Assembly: GCA_052034175.1 (NCBI GenBank)
Contig: JBPOIX010000298.1
Location: forward strand, 1-16,202
Direction of reading: 5' to 3'
DNA: 16,202 nt
Source of the DNA: UBA668 sp052034175
GTDB lineage: Bacteria > Actinomycetota > Acidimicrobiia > Acidimicrobiales > Ilumatobacteraceae
A program made the translations under genes and the position numbers. Below the pieces are notes generated by a model. That model saw nothing but the letters and a program-made list of their open reading frames with translations. It was not told the DNA's origin and searched no databases. Position 1 is the first letter of the stretch. The number at the start of each line of letters is the position of its first letter. Positions 7,379 to 14,480 of this stretch are shown here, in pieces.

Positions 7379-7915
7379 ATGTCCCGAGTCCAGCTGGCCC
7401 TCAACGTCGGGGATCTCGACCAGGCCATCGAGTTCTACACCAAGCTGTTCGGCACCGGCCCGGCCAAGGTTCGCGAGGGCTACGCCAACTTCGCCATCGC
7501 CGAGCCGCCGCTGAAGCTGGTGCTGTTCGCCGGGGGCGAGCCCGGCACGATCAACCACCTCGGCGTGGAGGTGGAGAACGCCGACCTCGTGAGCGGCGCC
7601 ATCACCCGCCTGCAGGCCGAGGGCCTGGCCACCGACATCGAGGAGAAGGTGGACTGCTGCTACGCCGTGCAGGACAAGGTGTGGGTCAGCGGGCCGGACA
7701 CCACCCGTTGGGAGGTCTACACCGTGCTCGCCGACTCGCCGGTGATGAAGGGCGCGGCCCTCGCCGAGGACGGCGCCGTCTGCTGCTCGCCCGCCGCCGA
7801 GGAGGCCCCGGCCGAGGCTGCCGCAGCTGCCGGTGGGTGCTGCGGCCCCGTCACCGCCTCCGCCCCGGTGGCGATGGCCGCCAAGCCCGCCGCCTCCGTC
7901 GGCACCTGCTGCTGA
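7379..7915 (+). CDS. arsI: ArsI/CadI-like C-As lyase with Cys-rich tail
   Basis: This 178-residue VOC-fold (glyoxalase/dioxygenase superfamily) enzyme has the ArsI signature: MSRVQLALNV at the start, GYANFAIAEPPLKLVLF, NHLGVEVE, VDCCYAVQDKVWV and WEVYTVLAD. Likely Fe(II) ligands are Gln5, His60 and Glu112. The vicinal Cys93-Cys94 should bind trivalent organoarsenicals such as MAs(III) before C-As cleavage to As(III). After residue 125 an Ala/Pro/Glu-rich tail carries three further Cys-Cys pairs (135-136, 154-155, 177-178). It is first in an operon with the dioxygenase and acr3, so the As(III) released can be exported at once. Start and Shine-Dalgarno are unambiguous. The related CadI name reflects cadmium induction in mycobacteria. 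Confidence 0.9.
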   Translation: MSRVQLALNVGDLDQAIEFYTKLFGTGPAKVREGYANFAIAEPPLKLVLFAGGEPGTINHLGVEVENADLVSGAITRLQAEGLATDIEEKVDCCYAVQDKVWVSGPDTTRWEVYTVLADSPVMKGAALAEDGAVCCSPAAEEAPAEAAAAAGGCCGPVTASAPVAMAAKPAASVGTCC

Positions 7916-7922
7916 GGTTGCG

Positions 7923-8903
7923 GTGACCATCCGTTCGTTGCAGACCGGCGCGGCCGTGTGGCGGCCCGCCGACCTCGCCGTCGAGGAGTGGCGCGTGGAG
8001 CTCTCGCCGAGCCAGCGCGCCACCCTCGCCGCGGCGGGGCGCGCTGCCGTCGCGGCGGGGCACACCGCGGCCACGCTCGACCGCGCTGCCTTCCCCCTCC
8101 CGGGCATGGAGGCCGAACTGGCCGACTGGTCGGCACGGCTGGAGCGCGGCCGCGGTTTCCTGCTGCTGCGCGGCTTCCCGATCGACGAGCTGACCACCGA
8201 GGAGCTCGAGCTGGCATGGGTGGGCCTCGGCACCCACCTCGGTGTGCCGGTGGCGCAGAACAAGTGGGGCGAGTTGCTCACCCACGTCCGCGACGAACGC
8301 CTCCCGGCCGACGCCGGCAAAGTGCGCCTGTACCGCACCCGCGAGCGGCAGGACTTCCACACCGACGGGGCCGACATCATCGGCCTGCTGTGCCTGCACC
8401 GCGCCCGCTCCGGAGGGGAGAGCAAGCTGGTCTCCAGCTGGGCGCTCTACAACGAGCTGCTCTCCACCCGGCCGGACCTGCTGGAGGCGCTGTACCACCC
8501 GGTGGGCTGGGATCGCCAGGGCGACGTGCCCCCGGGCGAGGCGCCATGGTTCCTGCTCGCGCCGATCAACGACGTGGGCGGCACGGCCCGGCTGTTCTAC
8601 CTCGGCTGGTACATCCGCGACTCGCAGCAGCACGCCGACGCACCGCGCCTCACACCACTCCAGCTGGAGGCCATGGAGACGCTCGAACGGCTGGCGAACG
8701 ACCCGGCCTTCCATGTGGAGATGGGCTTCGAACCCGGCGACGTGCAGTTGCTGAACAACGGCCGCATCCTTCACGCCCGCGAGGCGTACGAGGACGACGT
8801 CGACCCGGCCGAGCGGCGCCACCTGCTGCGCCTGTGGCTGGCCGCCCACCGCTTCACCAGCCTGGAGGCCGGGCTGCGCGGCGGCATCGTGGAGCGCGCA
8901 TGA
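7923..8903 (+). CDS. TauD/TfdA-like Fe(II)/2-oxoglutarate dioxygenase in the ars operon
   Basis: This 326-residue protein has the facial triad of the family: His146 and Asp148 in DFHTDGAD, and distal His284 in GRILHAREAYED. The 2-oxoglutarate-binding Arg is probably Arg303 in HLLRLWLA. GFLLLRGFPID (78-88) is also typical of TauD-like enzymes. Members hydroxylate small substrates, sometimes releasing a heteroatom group (taurine, 2,4-D). It is wedged between arsI (7-bp gap; GTG start preceded by GAGG) and acr3 (ATGA overlap), so it is coexpressed with organoarsenical demethylation and arsenite export. No arsenical substrate is established by sequence; oxidation of an organoarsenical is an inference. 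Confidence 0.82.
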   Translation: MTIRSLQTGAAVWRPADLAVEEWRVELSPSQRATLAAAGRAAVAAGHTAATLDRAAFPLPGMEAELADWSARLERGRGFLLLRGFPIDELTTEELELAWVGLGTHLGVPVAQNKWGELLTHVRDERLPADAGKVRLYRTRERQDFHTDGADIIGLLCLHRARSGGESKLVSSWALYNELLSTRPDLLEALYHPVGWDRQGDVPPGEAPWFLLAPINDVGGTARLFYLGWYIRDSQQHADAPRLTPLQLEAMETLERLANDPAFHVEMGFEPGDVQLLNNGRILHAREAYEDDVDPAERRHLLRLWLAAHRFTSLEAGLRGGIVERA

Positions 8904-9967
8904 CGGCCACCGACACCGCTCACCCGCCTGCCGCCGTGCCCGGCCGCCTCTCCACGCTCGACCGGCTGCTGCCCGTGTGGATCGGGCTGGCGATGGCTGC
9001 GGGCATCGCGCTCGGCAAGGTGTGGACCGACCTCGACGAGCAGATCGACAGGGTGAAGATCGACACCGTCTCGCTGCCGATCGCCATCGGCCTGCTGCTG
9101 ATGATGTACCCCGTTCTGGCGAAGGTGAAGTACCGCTCGATCGGGCATGTGGTGGCCGACCGCCGCTCGCTGGCGATGTCGCTGGTGCTCAACTGGCTCG
9201 TCGGGCCGGCGCTGATGTTCGCCCTCGCCTGGCTGACGCTCAACGACCTGCCGGAGTACCGCACCGGGTTGATCATCGTCGGCCTCGCGCGCTGCATCGC
9301 AATGGTGCTCGTGTGGAACGACCTGGCGTGCGGCGACCGCGAGTTGGCCGCCGTGCTCGTGGCGCTCAACTCGGTGTTCCAGATCCTCGCCTTCTCGCTG
9401 CTCGGCTGGTTCTACCTCGAGGTCCTGCCCGGCTGGCTCGGGCTGGACAGCGAAGGCATCGACGTGACCGTGTGGGAGATCGCCAAGTCGGTGCTGATCT
9501 TCCTCGGCATCCCGCTGCTGGCCGGGTTCCTCACGCGGCTGTTCGGCGAGCGCGCCAAGGGCACCGAGTGGTACGAGGGGACGTTCCTGCGGCGCATCGG
9601 GCCGGTGGCGCTGTACGGCCTGCTGTTCACGATCGTGGTGCTGTTCGCGCTGCAGGGCGAGCGGATCACCGACCAGCCGTGGGACGTGGCACGCATCGCC
9701 CTGCCGCTGCTGGCCTACTTCGCCATCATGTGGTTCGGCACGTTCTGGCTCGGCCATCGCATGGGCCTGGCGTACGAACGCAACGCGTCGATCTCGTTCA
9801 CCGCCGCGGGCAACAACTTCGAGCTGGCCATCGCCGTGGCGATCGGCGTGTTCGGCGTGTCCAGCGGGCAGGCACTCGCCGGCGTGGTGGGCCCGCTGAT
9901 CGAAGTGCCGGTGCTGGTGGGCCTGGTGTACGTGTCCCTCTGGCTGCGCCGCCGCTGGTACATGTGA
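8900..9967 (+). CDS. acr3: Acr3 arsenite efflux permease
   Basis: This 355-residue inner-membrane transporter has about ten helices. It carries the two residues known to be essential in Acr3: the helix-4 Cys (Cys132 in GLARCIAMVLVWNDLA) and the helix-9 Glu (Glu308 in GNNFELAIAVAIGVFG). It exports As(III) using the proton gradient. The length is normal for bacterial Acr3 without a fused reductase. The ATG overlaps the dioxygenase stop (ATGA). It is the last gene of the arsI operon and the exporter for arsenite made by both ArsI and the fused arsenate reductase in the neighbouring operon. Confidence 0.95.
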   Translation: MTATDTAHPPAAVPGRLSTLDRLLPVWIGLAMAAGIALGKVWTDLDEQIDRVKIDTVSLPIAIGLLLMMYPVLAKVKYRSIGHVVADRRSLAMSLVLNWLVGPALMFALAWLTLNDLPEYRTGLIIVGLARCIAMVLVWNDLACGDRELAAVLVALNSVFQILAFSLLGWFYLEVLPGWLGLDSEGIDVTVWEIAKSVLIFLGIPLLAGFLTRLFGERAKGTEWYEGTFLRRIGPVALYGLLFTIVVLFALQGERITDQPWDVARIALPLLAYFAIMWFGTFWLGHRMGLAYERNASISFTAAGNNFELAIAVAIGVFGVSSGQALAGVVGPLIEVPVLVGLVYVSLWLRRRWYM

Positions 9968-10054
9968 CCCAAGGCCCGTGCGAAACGGAGCTGCCACCGG
10001 CACACTGGTGAACGGCTACCCGGGTAGGGCGTTGAGCGGTTGACTCGCAAGAGC

Positions 10055-10087
10055 GACCAAGCGGTTCGACTCCGCGCTTGGCCACCA
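10055..10087 (+). other. tRNA 3'-end-like sequence / hairpin downstream of acr3
   Basis: GCGG-TTCGACT-CCGC (T-arm-like, 10061-10075) is followed, at exact tRNA spacing, by seven bases and ACCA ending at 10087. No matching 5' acceptor strand or canonical D and anticodon arms can be drawn upstream, so this is not an intact tRNA. It also forms a hairpin (CCAA-GCGG / CCGC-GC-TTGG) that might help end the acr3 transcript, though no T-run follows. It could be a remnant attachment site. Confidence 0.35.
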
Positions 10088-10101
10088 GCCCGTGCGGGCC
10101 G

Positions 10102-10393
10102 TTAGGCGACCGCGAGCGGCGTGATGGCATTGAGCACGTCCCCGAGTTGCGCTCCACCTCGAGGTCGTAGCGAGCCTGCAGGTTGATCCAGAAGCGATCG
10201 CTCGTGCCGAAGAAGCGGCTGAGGCGAAGTGCAGTGTCCGCGGTGATGCGCCGCTTTCCGTGAACGATCTCGTTGATCCGTCGAGGTGGCGCGGCGATGC
10301 AAACGGCCAGTCGGTGCTGTGTCACCCCGAGCGGCTCGAGAAAGTCGGCAGCAGCACCTCGCCGGGATGAATGGGCTTCATGGTGGTCGTCAT
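10102..10393 (-). pseudogene. higA: higA-type antitoxin, broken by two frameshifts
   Basis: Minus-strand translation gives a HigA/VapI antitoxin in three frames: MTTMKPIHPGEVLL from ATG 10393, then VTQHRLAV, RRINEIVHGKRRITADTAL and FWINLQARYDLEVE after a one-base loss near 10348, then LGDVLNAITPLAVA to TAA at 10102 after another near 10150. The middle is a canonical HTH that in intact systems binds DNA and neutralises HigB. The start has a good Shine-Dalgarno (GGGAG) and follows the higB remnant by 10 bp, the usual higBA order. The middle frame alone could start at GTG 10325, but it then reads through into acr3 and lacks a proper C-terminus. Sequencing error at both sites is a less likely explanation. 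Confidence 0.8.
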
Positions 10394-10403
10394 TGCTGCT
10401 CCC

Positions 10404-10560
10404 TCAGTGGTAGTCCGTGATGGTCACGTCTTCGGGCCCCGCCTCCGTCCAACCCATGGGGCGGAAGGCAAGTGCCGTGTCAGGCAGCGTCTCCCCTGCC
10501 CCAAACCGGCACTTATGCAACGCGACCGCCCGGCGCCGACACGCGTGGCGGCGTGTCCAG
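10404..10560 (-). pseudogene. higB: Remnant of a higB (RelE-like) toxin gene
   Basis: Just upstream of higA the minus strand ends with WTEAGPEDVTITDYH and a TGA at 10404, closely matching the conserved HigB C-terminus. The frame reads back through LHKC (to 10520), resembling the NRLHKLKG region. Beyond that it needs a frame change and soon loses similarity. The catalytic and N-terminal parts are not recognisable, so the toxin is dead. The loss of toxin and the frameshifts in the antitoxin fit joint decay. Confidence 0.65.
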
Positions 10561-10610
10561 GTCGTTCACGACGGGGTGAAGTCCCCGTTGCGAACATCAG
10601 CGCGTGGCGG
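10542..10610 (+). repeat. Hairpin between 10-bp direct repeats
   Basis: CGCGTGGCGG occurs at 10542-10551 and 10601-10610. Between them lies a strong stem-loop (10564-10595): GTTC, one mismatch, CGACGGGG, loop TGAAGT, CCCCGTTG, mismatch, GAAC, with one G-T pair. The left repeat lies in the higB remnant. It may be a small palindromic insertion (REP/MITE-like) or a transcriptional stop. Confidence 0.5.
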
Positions 10611-10678
10611 GCTGAGACCCATCGCCACGAGTTCCCCTTGACCGCCGATTAGGCAGACCCAAGGGCGATAATGGAATC

Positions 10679-10813
10679 GTGTCTGATGCGTCGCGGCTTG
10701 ATGCCTGGTTCTTGCACGAGCACCTCGTCATCGACCTGGTGATCACGCTCAGCCGAACTGGCGTGATGACAGGCACCCGGATGGGTGCGGGGAAGAGTCG
10801 CCGTGGTTCGTGA
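10679..10813 (+). CDS. Doubtful small ORF behind a leaderless-type -10
   Basis: A 44-codon frame starts with GTG at 10679, six bases after GATAAT (10667-10672), the spacing of leaderless actinobacterial transcripts. The product (starting VSDASRLDAWFLHEHLVIDL) matches no family I know and ends at TGA 10813. It could be the broken start of a lost gene, because it lies in decayed sequence between higBA and the transporter operon. I see no other gene in 10611-10844. Confidence 0.2.
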   Translation: MSDASRLDAWFLHEHLVIDLVITLSRTGVMTGTRMGAGKSRRGS

Positions 10814-10844
10814 ACGTGCAAACCATCGAACGCGACCTCCATGG

Positions 10845-11936
10845 TCATCTGTCTTTCAGGGCCTCGACGATCGAACTTGGTTGCGGGAGCAGTGCGACGA
10901 GGGGAACTACCAGCAGGGACCCAAGTGCTGCCCGCGTGGCTGCTATTTCTCCCACCTTGAGTGGCGTGCCCTCGCCGCTGTAGTGCCACACCAACGCGCA
11001 GTCGAGCACCGCTGCAACCACGAGTGCAGCGATGGTAATGATCGCTAACTCGACGCCAGCAAGGAAGGTCACCCCGGTGGGGTTCATCCCGTTGGCGGCA
11101 TACACCGCCAGGTCGCTCCGCCGCAACCTGAGGTACATCAGGTACACGACGACCATGAGAACGATCACAGCGACCCAGCCCCATTGACTTGGTCGATCGT
11201 CAAACACGTCCTGGCCGGATTGAAACTTGTCCGCATTGCTGAGTGCCCAGTGCGCGCTGTAGCCGCCGACGGATGGGAACGCCCGCTGAGCTAGCTCAAG
11301 AGACGCTTCTCGTGCGTCGGGCGCGATGCTCATCATGCAAAACGATGGGGCTGCCGACCCGCTTGTGGCAGGAATCAGCGCGTTGCCGCTGAATCCGTCT
11401 CCTAGAGCCGCTAGGTCGTACACCACGGCGTCTACATGGTCAGCTGTCGGCGAGTTCGGGAGTGCAAGCGCGATGTTTCGGTGCGAGCCCACAGCACCGA
11501 GTGTTGAGTCGACGTCGATCACAGCGCCGGCCGTGCCGATGTGCGGCGGCGGCTGGAGCGTGATGGATGCGGCAAACCTCACTAATGGTCCGGTGGCCAG
11601 CCATGTGGGGACGAGGGGACCAGCCGGCTCGTAGAGATGCGCTTGGATCGGCCCCGCAAGCGCAACAGAGGATTCGATTCCGGGAGAGCGACCGAGAGCG
11701 AGACAGTCGTCAGCATTGATTTGTCTGCCGTTCGTCGCCTCAACGATGAGCGTGTACATGCCATCGGCGCGCAGCGACGCGCCGACATTAAGAGCATGAG
11801 CCGCTGAGTTGTATTCGCCTGCGGCCACCCCTGTGTAGCTCGCTGCTAGCAGGCCGACGATGGCGAGCGTCATAATTGGCCTCGACGCGACATTTCGAAG
11901 GCTCTCACCGATTAGCCCGAAGCACTGCTTCAGCAT
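10845..11936 (-). CDS. ABC transporter permease, FtsX/MacB-like topology
   Basis: This 363-residue membrane protein has one helix near the N-terminus (about 20-40), a large outer domain (about 45-250), then three helices (about 252-272, 288-313, 333-355). This is the FtsX/MacB plan used by ABC systems that act on periplasmic or cell-wall substrates rather than by classical transport. The sequence is too diverged to name. It is the last gene of a five-gene operon. Its ATG overlaps the ATPase stop (ATGCTGA). Lower GC and looser codon use than the ars genes suggest acquisition. A role in exporting, or giving immunity to, the secreted peptide is inferred from the operon. Confidence 0.75.
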   Translation of the reverse strand: MLKQCFGLIGESLRNVASRPIMTLAIVGLLAASYTGVAAGEYNSAAHALNVGASLRADGMYTLIVEATNGRQINADDCLALGRSPGIESSVALAGPIQAHLYEPAGPLVPTWLATGPLVRFAASITLQPPPHIGTAGAVIDVDSTLGAVGSHRNIALALPNSPTADHVDAVVYDLAALGDGFSGNALIPATSGSAAPSFCMMSIAPDAREASLELAQRAFPSVGGYSAHWALSNADKFQSGQDVFDDRPSQWGWVAVIVLMVVVYLMYLRLRRSDLAVYAANGMNPTGVTFLAGVELAIITIAALVVAAVLDCALVWHYSGEGTPLKVGEIAATRAALGSLLVVPLVALLPQPSSIVEALKDR

Positions 11937-12544
11937 GTGAGGCCTTCAGGTGTGAGTTGCATCTGGCGGACTCCTGCGGGCAGCGAAGCCGTGTCGTGAG
12001 TGACGATGACGACGACTCTGCCCTTGTGCCGTTCCTCAGCCAGCAGGTGCATGACGTTCGTCGCGTTCGTGCGGTCGAGTTGGTTCGTCGGCTCGTCTGC
12101 CAGAATGACGGGACGCCCGGACGCGAGGGCACGCGCCACGGCTACTCGTTGGAGTTCGCCGCCTGACAATGCACGGATCTTTGTCGCGGCGAATTCTGAT
12201 AGCCCAACCGCATGCAAGGCGAGTTGTGATTGATTGACGATGGAAGATCGCTTGGCCCCGTCGATGACGCCGCACAGCATGGTGTTGTGCAGCACCGTAC
12301 GCGCCGACAGCGAGTAGAGCCCTTGCAGCACCCACGCGATCGGATGGGGGTTTGGCGTACTGATGTCGACAGCGCCGGTCGTGGGCTGGAGCAATCCGCC
12401 CAGGAGCCACAGCAGCGTTGATTTTCCGGTACCGGATGGCCCCGTGATGGCGACAGCATCACCGGGCTGCAGTGCCAGCTCCACAGACCTAAAGAGCTCA
12501 CGGCCGTCAGGGAGACGGTATGAAAGGTTCCTTGCCGTCAGCAT
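11930..12544 (-). CDS. ABC transporter ATP-binding protein
   Basis: This compact 204-residue ATPase has all motifs: Walker A GPSGTGKS (35-42), Q-loop Gln74 (WVLQG), signature LSGGE (126-130), Walker B VILADEP (146-152), D-loop NQLD and switch His183 (VTHD). It resembles the LolD/MacB/FtsE class, which pairs with permeases of the FtsX/MacB type, as here. Both its ends overlap neighbours by seven bases with the same ATGCTGA arrangement, so ATPase, adaptor and permease are probably made in step. The protein is cytoplasmic, bound to the permease. Confidence 0.92.
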   Translation of the reverse strand: MLTARNLSYRLPDGRELFRSVELALQPGDAVAITGPSGTGKSTLLWLLGGLLQPTTGAVDISTPNPHPIAWVLQGLYSLSARTVLHNTMLCGVIDGAKRSSIVNQSQLALHAVGLSEFAATKIRALSGGELQRVAVARALASGRPVILADEPTNQLDRTNATNVMHLLAEERHKGRVVVIVTHDTASLPAGVRQMQLTPEGLTC

Positions 12545-13587
12545 TCGCTGGTCGGCGAAGGTTGAGACTGAATCAGGGTGCCGGGCAGCAGGTCTCCGGT
12601 GACAAGGACGAGCTGGAGCTGACTGTCGACGATGTCAACTCGGACCGGATGCCCCTCAACAGGCACGACGCAATTCACGCCCGCGTTGCGAACAATCGAC
12701 GAGATAGGAACCGCGGCGGCGGTGATCGGCGTCGACAGCGAGACCACACCACCAAGCGACGTCACCAATCCACCGTTCGCATCTTGGAGTCGATCGCCAG
12801 CGGCGGCGCTAAAGCCAACGACGTCAGCGACAGATCCATCAGGGGCAATATCGAAGGTACCGGGGCTGTCCGTGAGGTTAAACACCAGCTTCGTGGCGAC
12901 AGACGGAGGATCACCGGCCGCGACCTGCACGGTCACGGCCGAAATTTGAGGCTTTGACGAGGCAACTTCCGTAGATCCCGAGATTGCGGTCCCTGCCGTG
13001 ATCTCTACAACATCGGGCGTGAAACCGGCAGAACCCAACCACACGAACATCGCCGGGCTGACAGTGCCGGTGGCCGGATAACCGAAGTGTGCTTGCATCG
13101 CCTCAACCGCGTGCGTCAACTCGGGTTCCGTTGGTGCGCCGCTGCCTGCCAGGAAGCCGGTCGAGCGCAGGAAAGTCACCAACTCGTCGACGTCGCGTCC
13201 CTGAGAGGCGGAGGAGATAGCTCGCCAGAGCGGTTCCGGGCCGCAATAGCCGATCACGTCGGCACCGTCAATCTGCAACAGTGATTCGCCACAAGTTGCT
13301 GGTGTCCCTGCCTCCAGACCGACACGAGTAACCGTGCCCGACGCGATTACTGCCGTGCGGATGACCCGGCCAGGTTCCCACAAGATCGTGGCGGTGGCGG
13401 CCCGAGAGAGCGCCGTGGTCTGTTGCGCCACCGCGACTGGCGAGTTAACGAACGAAAGAGTCGGCCGACTGGGATACCGTGCGAGAGGCACGGCGATGAT
13501 GGTGAGCGCGACCGCCCCAGCCATCATGACAGCGATCGCCACGGCACGGATGGCCCGACGAAACACACCGCTCATTTGGCTCAGCAC
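12538..13587 (-). CDS. Membrane-anchored adaptor-like protein with peptidoglycan-binding-like domain
   Basis: The protein has 349 residues: a short basic N-terminus, one transmembrane helix (about 12-35), then an outer part. A lipoyl/barrel-like stretch (GTVTRVGLEAGTPATCGESLLQIDG, shown only in part by residues 84-108) recalls HlyD/MacA-type adaptors. Residues about 130-186 look like a PG_binding_1 helical bundle (VDELVTFLRSTGFL, VEAMQAHFGYPATGTVSP). The C-terminal half is beta-rich. It would link the ABC pair to the wall. The GTG start at 13587 overlaps the lipoprotein stop (GTGCTGA); ATG 13575 is an alternative. A C-terminal Cys and five others are present. The function assignment is by architecture only. 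Confidence 0.7.
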   Translation of the reverse strand: MLSQMSGVFRRAIRAVAIAVMMAGAVALTIIAVPLARYPSRPTLSFVNSPVAVAQQTTALSRAATATILWEPGRVIRTAVIASGTVTRVGLEAGTPATCGESLLQIDGADVIGYCGPEPLWRAISSASQGRDVDELVTFLRSTGFLAGSGAPTEPELTHAVEAMQAHFGYPATGTVSPAMFVWLGSAGFTPDVVEITAGTAISGSTEVASSKPQISAVTVQVAAGDPPSVATKLVFNLTDSPGTFDIAPDGSVADVVGFSAAAGDRLQDANGGLVTSLGGVVSLSTPITAAAVPISSIVRNAGVNCVVPVEGHPVRVDIVDSQLQLVLVTGDLLPGTLIQSQPSPTSEC

Positions 13588-14138
13588 TTCCCCCGCTTGG
13601 TGAGGTCGACAAACGTCTGAAGGAGTTGGCCGTACTCAGCACTGCCGATCTCAACGTCCTCGGGAGCATCGATGTCGTTCTTCAGAAGACACGGACGCTG
13701 CTCCGACCGGTACACCTCGAGGTTCTGTTGCTTGATGTGTTCGAGCACCGCGGGGCTGCTCTGAAAAACCAGATCAATCCACGAAAACGTCTGCGCGTAG
13801 CATCGCCCCTCCGGGCTCGACAGGTCGGGCTGGTCTGGCGCACCAATCGGCGAGCCCGTGCTGTAGAGGATGAGCCCCGTCGCAGGGTCCTCGTTGTACG
13901 GCGCGACGACTCCGCCATCCTTTGCAGCGCACTGCGTCCACTCGTCGAAGGCGGACCTGTACTCCTGCACCGTGACTTGGCCATCGGCGAGTGCTTCACG
14001 CTGGCCTTCGGGGATGTCGGCTGATGAAGGAAGGTCAACGCCCGGTCCGGTCGACGCAGTAGTCGACCGGACCGAACCGTCGGTACAGGCTGCAAGCAGG
14101 AGCACGACTACCACGCACAGCCGGCTGCGAAACATCAT
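13581..14138 (-). CDS. Putative lipoprotein of the peptide/ABC operon
   Basis: ATG 14138 (or ATG 14135, which is better spaced from the GGGAG Shine-Dalgarno) gives about 185 residues. The N-terminus is a lipoprotein signal with lipobox LLAAC (Cys18), followed by a Ser/Thr/Gly-rich linker. The mature part has spaced cysteines (DEWTQCAAKDGG, EGRCYAQTF, RPCLLKND, final RGKC) that could form disulfides outside the membrane. I do not recognise the family. The gene begins 7 bp after the small secreted peptide gene and overlaps the adaptor gene, so it is part of the same mRNA. An immunity or peptide-capture role is possible but unproven. The longer frame to 14414 lies inside the peptide gene and is rejected. 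Confidence 0.75.
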   Translation of the reverse strand: MMFRSRLCVVVVLLLAACTDGSVRSTTASTGPGVDLPSSADIPEGQREALADGQVTVQEYRSAFDEWTQCAAKDGGVVAPYNEDPATGLILYSTGSPIGAPDQPDLSSPEGRCYAQTFSWIDLVFQSSPAVLEHIKQQNLEVYRSEQRPCLLKNDIDAPEDVEIGSAEYGQLLQTFVDLTKRGKC

Positions 14139-14145
14139 CAACTCC

Positions 14146-14442
14146 CTACGCCAGCTGCTGCCCGTAAGCCGAAATCGAGGAGCGATAGCAGTTGAACGGG
14201 ACGTGCGACACCACGTTAGCGACCGACACCCACGGACCGTAGTAGGTCGAGCCGTGACCAGCTGAGACGCAAGTCTGCCTAGAGCGCTGCGAGCCGGTAC
14301 CCGTGTAGAAGACGCTGTCGGTGTGTGTGGGGTTGCCCGACGCGAGCCAGTAGTCACCAGACGTCGGGATCGCTGATGCGGTGCCTGCCATCGAGAGGCC
14401 AGCGACCGTAGCAATGGCGAGGGCCGTGATTGATCGTTTCAT
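14146..14442 (-). CDS. Small secreted peptide, possible lactococcin-972-like bacteriocin
   Basis: A 98-residue precursor starts at ATG 14442 with Shine-Dalgarno AAGGAG (8-nt spacer). It has a classical Sec signal (KR, hydrophobic ALAIATVAGLSMAG) and an ASA cleavage site after residue 24. The mature 74 residues are rich in Ser, Thr, Gly, Tyr and Trp, with two cysteines (58 and 85) that could form a disulfide. The pattern THTDSVFYTGTG, then GPWVSVANVV, then a Cys/aromatic end weakly recalls lactococcin 972, a Sec-secreted beta-rich peptide that binds lipid II. It is first in an operon with a lipoprotein and a wall-linked ABC system, as expected for a bacteriocin or signal peptide. The homology is my impression, not a search result. 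Confidence 0.72.
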   Translation of the reverse strand: MKRSITALAIATVAGLSMAGTASAIPTSGDYWLASGNPTHTDSVFYTGTGSQRSRQTCVSAGHGSTYYGPWVSVANVVSHVPFNCYRSSISAYGQQLA

Positions 14443-14480
14443 GTTTCTGTCTCCTTGGTTGTCTAGAGCGAAGGATCAGC

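Noticed and set aside
9998..10087. Complete tRNA gene
   Set aside because: The T-arm and CCA end fit, but no complementary 5' acceptor strand or proper anticodon stem can be formed; CTCGCAA resembles an anticodon loop but its flanks do not pair.
9798..10325. Frame of 175 codons containing the HigA helix-turn-helix
   Set aside because: Only its first part is genuine HigA; after the frame change near 10150 it reads through the tRNA-like sequence into antisense acr3, so it is not annotated as an intact gene.
10552..10640. TPP (thi-box) riboswitch, from CGGGGTG and GGCTGAGACCC
   Set aside because: The downstream conserved GAACCTGATCTGG-like part is missing and no thiamine gene follows.
10371..10652. 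Plus-strand 93-codon frame
   Set aside because: It lies antisense to the higB remnant and hairpin, with no domain and no ribosome-binding site.
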